This document shows, in pieces, positions 1 through 5,232 of a stretch of DNA of 5,232 nt (its first letter is position 1; each line of letters opens with the position of its first letter). Made by a program: the position numbers and the translations under genes. Under the pieces are notes generated by a model. It saw nothing but the letters and a program-made list of their open reading frames with translations, did not search any database and was not told the origin of the DNA. This stretch comes from Planctomycetota bacterium (GTDB taxonomy: Bacteria > Planctomycetota > UBA1135 > GCA-002686595). Where the stretch lies: assembly GCA_028823185.1 (NCBI GenBank), contig JAPKBY010000146.1, positions 1-5,232 on the forward strand, written 5' to 3'.

Positions 1-13
1 GATCAATCAATCC

Positions 14-38
14 GAGCTTTCGCTAAGTGCGAGTGCTC
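14..38. other. Imperfect 10-bp inverted repeat (hairpin) upstream of the pump gene
   Basis: GAGCTTTCGC (14-23) can pair with GCGAGTGCTC (29-38) around the 5-base loop TAAGT, with one T-T mismatch and one T-G wobble. It lies 57 bases before the pump ATG. No T-tract follows, so it is not a canonical intrinsic terminator. It could be the remnant or end of an upstream transcription unit, an operator half-site pair or chance. With so little upstream sequence, its role cannot be settled. Confidence 0.35.
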
Positions 39-45
39 TGAGCCC

Positions 46-51
46 TACAAT
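46..51 (+). promoter_or_regulatory. Possible -10-like hexamer (TACAAT) ahead of the operon
   Basis: TACAAT matches the sigma-70 consensus TATAAT at five of six positions and would give a leader of roughly 35-40 bases before the ATG at 95. No acceptable -35 hexamer is visible 16-19 bases upstream (the bases there read like CTAAGT), and the hairpin at 14-38 occupies that space. This is a weak candidate. The operon promoter may equally lie before the window. Confidence 0.18.
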
Positions 52-94
52 CTCCAGCGCTGTTAGAGGTTCCTCCCCGCAGCCCGCACCACCT

Positions 95-3000
95 ATGGCT
101 CTCGTCCGCTTCGCACTACGCGCCCCTTACACCGTGATCGTGGGTGTACTCACGATCTTGGTCCTCGGCAGCTTCTCGCTGACCCTCATCCCTGCCGACC
201 TCTTGCCGATCTATCGCACCCCCGCGGTGCAGATCGTCACGCTCTACCCCGGCATGCCGCCGGAGGTCGTCGAGCGGGACATCATGTCCAGACTCCAGCG
301 CTGGACAGGTCAGTCGGTCGGCATCTCCCACCAAGAAGCCAAGGCCATGCAGGGCGTCTGCATCGTGAAGGACTTCTTCCGAGAAGACATCGACGACGCC
401 ACGGCCATGAGTCAGGTCACCTCGCTCGCCATGAGCGACATGTACTACCTGCCGCCGGGAACCCTCCCGCCGATGGTCATGCCCTTCGACCCCACGGCCT
501 CGGTGCCGCTCTGCTTGCTCGCTGTCTCCTCCGAGACGATGACCGAGAAGGAGCTCTACGACGTCGCCTACTACGAGATGCGCAACCGCCTCCAGGCGAT
601 CCAAGGCGTGATCGCTCCCGCCGTCTACGGCGGAGTGCTGCGCCGCATCTTGAACTATGTCGATCGCGACAAGCTCGAGGCGCGTGGGCTCTCCCCCATG
701 GACGTCGTCTCCGCCGTCCAAGAAGCCAACCCCTTCGTGCCCACCGGGTCAGCGAAGATGGGCGACTTCGACTACCTCGTGCTCTCCAACGCGATGGTCG
801 AAGAGGTCCACGAGCTGGGCGACATCCCCATCCGCATGGATGAGAACGGCCCCGTCTTCGTGCGCGACGTCGCAGAGCCCGTGGACAGCTCGCAGATTCA
901 ATCCAACATCGTCCGCATCAACGGGCGCCGCCAGGTCTACATCCCGATCTATCGTCAGCCCGGCGCGAACACGCTCGAGATCGTCGACGCGGTGAGAGGC
1001 AAGGCCGAGACCATCCTCCAGCGCATCCGCGAGTTTGACGAGAAGGCAGCTGACCTGCGCATGGACGTGGTCATGGACCAGTCCTCCGTCGTCCGCAGCT
1101 CGATCAGCAACCTCGTCAAGAACGGCCTCATGGGCGCAGCCCTCGTCGCCCTCGTCGTGCTGCTCTTCCTGCGCAACGCTCGCTCCACAGGCATCGTCCT
1201 CGTCGCCATCCCCATGGGGATCCTCGGCGCCGGACTCGGACTCTACTTCACAGGCGACACGCTCAACTCAATGACCCTCGGCGGTCTCGCCCTCGCGATC
1301 GGGATCCTCGTCGACCAAGCCATCGTCGTGATCGAGAACATCACGCGGCACAAGGCCATGGGCAAGTCGAACCGTGACGCTGCCCGCGACGGCGCGGGAG
1401 AGGTGGCGCTGCCCGTCTTCGTCTCCACCCTGACCTTCGTCGTGGTCTTCTTCCCCGTCGTCTTCCTCTCAGGGATGGCGAGCTATCTCTTCTCGCCCCT
1501 CGCGATCGCCGTGACCTTCGCGGTGGCGACGTCTTATCTCGTGGCGATGACCTTCATCCCAGCTGCCGCTGCGAAGTTGATGAAGTCAGAGGTCACCGCA
1601 GACAACTCTGCCACTTCCGGACTCGCCCTCGCCTACCGCGGCATCGCCAAGCGCTGCTACGAGATGCGCTGGCTCGTCGTCCTCGGCGCAGCCGGACTGC
1701 TCGCCGTCGCCCTCATTGGATTTGGAAAGCTCGGCACCGAGCTCTTCCCGCGCACAGACTCCGGACAGTTCACCATCCTCGTCCGGACGGCCCCTGGAAC
1801 CCGCCTCGAGAAGACCGAAGAGCTCGTCGCTGAGGTCGAAGCTGAAATTCAAGCCGTCGTCGGCGCGGCGGACCCGGGCGATGCAGACCCCGCCTCAGAC
1901 CTCGCCCTCGTCATCTCAAACATCGGCGTGCTCTATGACTGGCCCGCCGCCTACACCTTCAACAACGGGCCGATGGATGCCTTCATCCTCTGCCAGCTGA
2001 AGGATGAGCATGTCAGCAGCTCGCAAGAGTGGGCCTCCGCGTTGCGCGAACACCTCAACGCGCGCTTCCCTGGCATCGAGTTCGCCTTCGACACAGGCGG
2101 CATGTTGACGGCCGCGCTCAACGAAGGCCTCCCCGCTCCCATCGACGTTCAAGTCCAAGGCTCAAGCCTCGAGGTCTCACACGAGATCGCGCGCGCCCTC
2201 GTAACAGAGATGAGCCAGATCGAAGGCGTCAAAGATGTCCGCATCGAGCAGCCGCTCGAGTACCCGGCCGTGATGATCGAGGTCGACCGCGTGAAGGCTG
2301 CCGAGCTCGGGCTCACCCAAGAGGAGGTCGTGAAGAACGTCGTCACGGCGCTCAACTCTTCGGTCTCCTTCAAGCCCTCCTTCTGGATCGATCCGCGCAA
2401 CGGAAACCACTACTTCATCGGGGCGCAGTACCCCATCGAAGAGATCATCTCCTTCGAGACCCTCGAGAACATCCCGATCACAGGCAAGGGCACCGAGAAG
2501 TCCGTCCTCTTAAAGACCATCGCGCGCTTAGAGCGGACCAGCTCTCCTGCGGTCATCAAGCACATCAACATCACGCGCACGGTGGACGTCTTCGCTAACG
2601 TCGAAGGGCGCGATCTAGGCGGCGCAGTCGCTGAGATCGAAGAGCGCCTCGCCACTTCTCCAGCGCTGATCGCGCTGATGGACGAGTACGGCGGACGCGG
2701 CTATCGCTATGAGGTCAAGGGAGAGATCCAGACCATGCGCGAGTCATTCGGGCAGTTCCAAACCGGGCTCTTCATCGCAGCCCTCTTGGTCTTCCTCGTC
2801 ATGGTCGCGCAGCTGCGTTCCTTCGTGCTGCCGCTCGTGATCATGCTCACCGTCCCCCTCGGCTTAGTCGGTGTGGTCGCTGCGCTCTGGCTGACGAACA
2901 CACCCCTCTCCATCCCAGCCTTCATGGGGCTCATCTTGATGGTCGGCCTTGTCGTCCAGTACTCGATCTTGCTGGTGGACTTCACCGTCCGCAGGCAACG

Positions 3001-3271
3001 CGAAGGTGCAGACCTAGAGACCGCCATCCTCGACGCCTGCGCTGCGCGCCTTCGCCCGCTGCTCATGACCTCTCTCACAACCATCCTCGCGCTCTTTCCC
3101 ATGGCCCTCGGCCTCGGTGAAGGCGCAGAGGCCAACGTCCCGCTCGCGCGCGCCGTCATCGGCGCGGTGCTCGGCGGGGCTCTTTTGACTCTCTTCGTCG
3201 TCCCGGCTCTCTACGGCATCCTCGGTCGCTTCGCCGCCATCTCTCCCTCTGAGGAAGAGCTCGCTCTCTAG
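95..3271 (+). CDS. RND-family efflux pump, inner-membrane permease (AcrB/MexB-like, ACR_tran family)
   Basis: This is the inner-membrane engine of a tripartite exporter, a proton-driven antiporter that works as a trimer. At 1058 aa it has full family length and the usual twofold RND layout: TM1 about 11-33, first periplasmic porter loop 34-343, TM2-TM6 about 344-493, TM7 about 526-543, second periplasmic loop 544-888, and TM8-TM12 about 890-1043. TM4 carries the AIGILVDQAIVVIEN signature (401-415). TM10 and TM11 carry GLVVQYSILLVDF (951-963) and RLRPLLMTSL (985-994). Against AcrB, D407, R985 and T992 keep the proton-relay positions Asp407, Arg971 and Thr978. Asp408 and Lys940 are replaced by Q408 and Q955. 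The first in-frame ATG is at 95; the frame is open upstream but has no earlier ATG, and the MALVRFALRAPYTVIV start fits the family. There is no Shine-Dalgarno at normal spacing; AGAGG at 65-69 is too far away. It lacks a clear heavy-metal (CusA/CzcA) signature, so a hydrophobic or organic substrate is more likely, but the substrate is unknown. Confidence 0.95.
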   Translation: MALVRFALRAPYTVIVGVLTILVLGSFSLTLIPADLLPIYRTPAVQIVTLYPGMPPEVVERDIMSRLQRWTGQSVGISHQEAKAMQGVCIVKDFFREDIDDATAMSQVTSLAMSDMYYLPPGTLPPMVMPFDPTASVPLCLLAVSSETMTEKELYDVAYYEMRNRLQAIQGVIAPAVYGGVLRRILNYVDRDKLEARGLSPMDVVSAVQEANPFVPTGSAKMGDFDYLVLSNAMVEEVHELGDIPIRMDENGPVFVRDVAEPVDSSQIQSNIVRINGRRQVYIPIYRQPGANTLEIVDAVRGKAETILQRIREFDEKAADLRMDVVMDQSSVVRSSISNLVKNGLMGAALVALVVLLFLRNARSTGIVLVAIPMGILGAGLGLYFTGDTLNSMTLGGLALAIGILVDQAIVVIENITRHKAMGKSNRDAARDGAGEVALPVFVSTLTFVVVFFPVVFLSGMASYLFSPLAIAVTFAVATSYLVAMTFIPAAAAKLMKSEVTADNSATSGLALAYRGIAKRCYEMRWLVVLGAAGLLAVALIGFGKLGTELFPRTDSGQFTILVRTAPGTRLEKTEELVAEVEAEIQAVVGAADPGDADPASDLALVISNIGVLYDWPAAYTFNNGPMDAFILCQLKDEHVSSSQEWASALREHLNARFPGIEFAFDTGGMLTAALNEGLPAPIDVQVQGSSLEVSHEIARALVTEMSQIEGVKDVRIEQPLEYPAVMIEVDRVKAAELGLTQEEVVKNVVTALNSSVSFKPSFWIDPRNGNHYFIGAQYPIEEIISFETLENIPITGKGTEKSVLLKTIARLERTSSPAVIKHINITRTVDVFANVEGRDLGGAVAEIEERLATSPALIALMDEYGGRGYRYEVKGEIQTMRESFGQFQTGLFIAALLVFLVMVAQLRSFVLPLVIMLTVPLGLVGVVAALWLTNTPLSIPAFMGLILMVGLVVQYSILLVDFTVRRQREGADLETAILDACAARLRPLLMTSLTTILALFPMALGLGEGAEANVPLARAVIGAVLGGALLTLFVVPALYGILGRFAAISPSEEELAL

Positions 3272-3284
3272 TTAAGTACGCGCC

Positions 3285-4556
3285 ATGCAAATCAAAAAGC
3301 TCTCCCTCATCGCTCTCGCCCTCTTCACCGCTGCGGTGCCCTCGCTCGCGCAAGGCCGCCGCGTCGCCACAGCACCGGTGACCCGCCAAGATCTCCAACG
3401 AGAGCTCAGCCTCGTCGGTGGAACAGAGCCTTGGCAAAAGACCGCGCTCTTCTCTCGCGTCGAGGGCTATATCGCAACGATCTCTGCCGAACGCGGTGAC
3501 ATCCTCAACATGGGAGACACCGTCGCGAGCCTCGACGTGCCTGATCTTCACGCAGCCGCCGACAGCGCACGGGCAGCCGTAGACGAAGCGCTCGCCGGGG
3601 TCGCTAACGCGGACGCCATGATCTCGAAGGCGGAGGCTGACGTGACCGTCGCTCAATCATTGACCGAGCTGCGCATAGCAGAGGTCATGGTCGCCGAAGC
3701 AGAGCTCGCGCTCGCGATCAAAATCGCAGAGCGCGTCCGGGAGCTGCACTCCAAAGGCGCCGCCACTGACAAGCAGCTTGATGAGGCTGGAGGCGCGCTT
3801 GAGATGTCCGAAGCCCGGCTCGAAGCCTCACGCGCAGCTGCCGGCGCCGCTCGCGCCAGCGCTGGGGCGAAGTATGCAGAGGTCCAAGCAGCGATCGCTG
3901 CGACTGAGAGCGCCCTCGCGGTCACCCGCAGCGCTCAAGCCTCGCTCGCCCAAGCCGAAGTACTCATAGGCTTCGCCAACTTGACGAACCCTTATCCCCA
4001 GGGCCTCGTGACCGCAAGACACGCTGACGCCGGCGCGCTCGTGAAAGCTGGCTCGACCCTGATCGTTGAGCTCGCGGACGTGAGCCAGCTGCGACTCTTC
4101 TTCGACATCCCGGAGCCTGACGTCCCCTTTGTCACGACAGGAGCGAGCCTCACGCTTACTTTCGACGCCTTCCCGCACGCTCCGATCGAAGCCACGATCG
4201 CCCGCACAGCGGGCTCCCTCAACGCTCGCACTCGCACCATGCAAGCAGAGGTCCTGCTCGATAACGAAGACGGAGCCCTCATGCCTGGCATGTACTGCAA
4301 CGCCAAGCTCACTGTCCTCAATCACCCGAACGCCATGACCATCCCCGGCTCGGGGATCTATGCGCGCGACGGTAAGACATGGGTCCTCATCGCTGAAGGC
4401 GCGAAGGCTCGTAGAGCCGACGTCGTCGTCGGAATGGACGATGGGCGCGTCGTCGAGATCCTCTCTGGGCTCAAAGGCACAGAGCACGTCATCCTCGGCA
4501 GGCCCACTGGCCTCACGGATGGTGACGCGATCGTGACGGGGGCGAAGAAGAACTGA
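3285..4556 (+). CDS. Periplasmic adaptor / membrane fusion protein of an RND efflux system (HlyD/AcrA-like)
   Basis: This adaptor bridges the RND pump and the outer-membrane channel across the periplasm; the family works as a hexamer. At 423 aa it has typical length. Residues 1-22 form a Sec signal peptide (KK at 4-5, hydrophobic core 6-18, SLA before Q23). No lipobox is visible, so it is predicted to be a soluble periplasmic protein rather than a lipoprotein. Next come the first lipoyl half-motif (about 52-85, with RVEGYI and LDVPDL), a long Ala/Glu-rich alpha-hairpin (about 86-228), the second lipoyl half (about 229-262), a beta-barrel (about 265-345) and a membrane-proximal domain (about 346-420). 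At the hairpin tip, R150-x3-L154-x6-T161 matches the R-L-S motif by which adaptors dock on TolC-type channels, with Thr for Ser. The start lies 13 bases after the pump stop, and no Shine-Dalgarno is seen in that gap. The next in-frame Met (76) falls inside the lipoyl domain, so ATG 3285 is the sound start. The stop overlaps the next gene's ATG. Confidence 0.93.
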   Translation: MQIKKLSLIALALFTAAVPSLAQGRRVATAPVTRQDLQRELSLVGGTEPWQKTALFSRVEGYIATISAERGDILNMGDTVASLDVPDLHAAADSARAAVDEALAGVANADAMISKAEADVTVAQSLTELRIAEVMVAEAELALAIKIAERVRELHSKGAATDKQLDEAGGALEMSEARLEASRAAAGAARASAGAKYAEVQAAIAATESALAVTRSAQASLAQAEVLIGFANLTNPYPQGLVTARHADAGALVKAGSTLIVELADVSQLRLFFDIPEPDVPFVTTGASLTLTFDAFPHAPIEATIARTAGSLNARTRTMQAEVLLDNEDGALMPGMYCNAKLTVLNHPNAMTIPGSGIYARDGKTWVLIAEGAKARRADVVVGMDDGRVVEILSGLKGTEHVILGRPTGLTDGDAIVTGAKKN

Positions 4557-4558
4557 TG
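4554..4558 (+). promoter_or_regulatory. TGATG stop/start overlap linking adaptor and channel genes (translational coupling site)
   Basis: The adaptor's TGA (4554-4556) shares its last A with the channel gene's ATG (4556-4558). Such one-base overlaps commonly allow terminating ribosomes to restart on the next gene. Here it would tie channel synthesis to adaptor synthesis. Only a weak purine-rich stretch precedes it, which is consistent with coupled rather than independent initiation. The overlap is seen directly; the coupling is inferred. Confidence 0.6.
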
Positions 4559-5232
4559 AAGCTTTGGACGTTATCTGGGCTCGCTCTCTTCGCGAGCTGT
4601 GCCACGAACAACCCGCCCGCAGAATCTGTCGTAGACATGCCCACGACATCCGCTTTTGCGATGGGCAGCGAAGCGGGCTTAGGTCTCCCTCCCCGTGGAG
4701 TGGAGTTGGCCCCGACTCAATCCCCTGAACACTTCAGCCTCGCTGCTGCGATGGACATCGCGCGCCTCAACTCGATTCAGGTCTTAATGGCAGGTGATGC
4801 CCAGCTCTCTGCCAACGCTGCCCTGCGGCTGGCAAAGGGAGACGCCTTTTATCCCGAGCTCGTCGTGGGCTCCCGCTGGAGCCGGGTGAACGGCGTCGTT
4901 CAAGGATCAAACGGCGGGCTCCTTCATGACGTCGACAAGCGCAACGCGAACCTCGGCGCCTCCATCAGGATGAGCATCGACATCGCGGGCATGACCTATG
5001 GTGTCGACGCCGCACAGGCGAACGCGAGCGCTGCGAACTGGAACTGGATCGAGGCTGAGCTCGCCGCAGAGACCGCGGCGGCCATCCTCTACTACGATCT
5101 CCTCGAAGACCAAGCCAAGGTCGAGATCGCGGCCGCGGCACAAGAGAGCGCGAGAGCCTTCCATGAGATCGCCGAAGCTCGTTATCAAGCAGGCGCGAGC
5201 CTCGAGACTGATGTGCTGCGCGCCTTCGCTTA
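4556..5232 (+). CDS. Outer-membrane efflux channel lipoprotein, TolC/OprM/NodT-like (partial, 3' end beyond window)
   Basis: This is the outer-membrane exit duct of the tripartite exporter. Only the first 225 codons are present, with no stop before the window edge; the family is usually about 400-500 aa, so roughly half is missing. The N-terminus is a short lipoprotein signal peptide (MKLWTLSGLALFAS then Cys15, lipobox LFAS-C), as in OprM/NodT-type channels, so Cys15 should be lipidated. A Pro/Ser-rich linker follows (about 18-57). The first OEP (outer membrane efflux protein) repeat starts near HFSLAAAMDIARLNS (59-73). FYPEL at 98-102 leads into the first outer-membrane strand region (about 103-145, ending in a typical SIDIAG turn). 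A long helical segment comes next, with ARYQAGASLETDVLRA at 208-223, the characteristic helix motif of this family. ATG 4556 is chosen because it overlaps the adaptor stop by one base (TGATG) and places the lipobox correctly. A loose purine stretch (GAAGAAG, about 4544-4550) is the only candidate ribosome site. Confidence 0.92.
   Translation, partial: MKLWTLSGLALFASCATNNPPAESVVDMPTTSAFAMGSEAGLGLPPRGVELAPTQSPEHFSLAAAMDIARLNSIQVLMAGDAQLSANAALRLAKGDAFYPELVVGSRWSRVNGVVQGSNGGLLHDVDKRNANLGASIRMSIDIAGMTYGVDAAQANASAANWNWIEAELAAETAAAILYYDLLEDQAKVEIAAAAQESARAFHEIAEARYQAGASLETDVLRAFA

Noticed and set aside
1..4. The window begins exactly at GATC, a Sau3AI/MboI site
   Set aside because: It could be a clone or insert end, but GATC is frequent in this GC-rich sequence, so it carries no weight alone.
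66..75. Small inverted repeat GAGG-TT-CCTC ahead of the pump start
   Set aside because: Four base pairs with a two-base loop cannot form a stable hairpin, and it is expected by chance at this size.
116..721. A 201-codon open frame on the minus strand opposite the start of the pump gene
   Set aside because: Its composition (His/Asp/Gly/Arg-rich, no hydrophobic core pattern) is that of a shadow of the pump reading frame; no domain or ribosome site is seen.
2029..2598. A 189-codon plus-strand open frame inside the pump gene
   Set aside because: It sits in an alternate frame of the pump and is Arg/His/Pro-rich with no protein-like pattern; the pump frame is continuous and matches its family throughout.
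95..3271. Assignment of the pump as a heavy-metal (CusA/CzcA-type) exporter
   Set aside because: A single TM4 Asp and the ENITRH segment recall that branch, but I see no clear Met-triad or His/Met-rich metal-binding pattern in the pump, and the adaptor lacks metal-binding Met/His clusters. The substrate is left open.
3272..3284. Possible terminator or promoter between pump and adaptor
   Set aside because: The gap is only 13 bases, with no inverted repeat, T-tract or promoter-like hexamers; the genes are best read as one transcript.
3156..3656. A 166-codon minus-strand open frame across the pump/adaptor junction
   Set aside because: It overlaps both real genes antisense, and its Arg-rich C-terminus and lack of motifs mark it as a compositional artefact.
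3828..4649. A 273-codon open frame on the minus strand opposite the adaptor gene
   Set aside because: It lies almost wholly antisense to a well-supported adaptor, is rich in Arg/Glu/Asp/Val in the way GC-rich shadow frames are, and has no recognisable domain. High GC at third codon positions removes stops from the opposite strand.

Overview
The window carries one tripartite drug-efflux-type operon on the plus strand, and nearly every base is coding. In order, it holds a complete RND inner-membrane pump (95-3271), a complete periplasmic adaptor or membrane fusion protein (3285-4556), and the N-terminal 225 codons of a TolC/OprM-type outer-membrane channel (4556 to the window end). The three genes are packed tightly: 13 bases separate the first two, and the last two share one base in a TGATG stop/start overlap. 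This points to a single transcript and coordinated synthesis of one inner-to-outer-membrane export machine.

The set belongs to a Gram-negative (diderm) bacterium, because it includes an outer-membrane channel lipoprotein and a periplasmic adaptor with an export signal. The DNA is GC-rich (low 60s percent by eye), with strong C/G preference at third codon positions in all three genes. Their base composition looks alike, so nothing suggests a recent patchwork. No start has a good Shine-Dalgarno sequence at normal spacing. The pump's wording (for example DLLPIYRTPAVQ near residue 36 and the FWIDPRNG segment near 763) resembles the RND branch I associate with Planctomycetota, Verrucomicrobiota and some Proteobacteria. 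That placement is from memory and tentative.

The proposed mechanism is family knowledge. The pump trimer takes substrate from the periplasm or the outer leaflet of the inner membrane and is driven by proton influx. The adaptor hexamer bridges the periplasm, and the outer-membrane trimer lets substrate leave the cell. The substrate cannot be read from sequence. No regulator gene lies in the window.

The most notable feature is in the pump's proton-relay core. Of the residues known from E. coli AcrB, Asp407, Arg971 and Thr978 have counterparts (D407, R985, T992), but Asp408 is replaced by Gln408 and Lys940 by Gln955. Bases 1-94 are non-coding as far as I can tell. They hold an imperfect 10-bp hairpin (14-38) and a weak -10-like hexamer just after it. 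I see no RNA genes, mobile elements, CRISPR or long repeats. I found no wholly undescribed system here: this is a recognisable efflux operon with an unusual relay variant.
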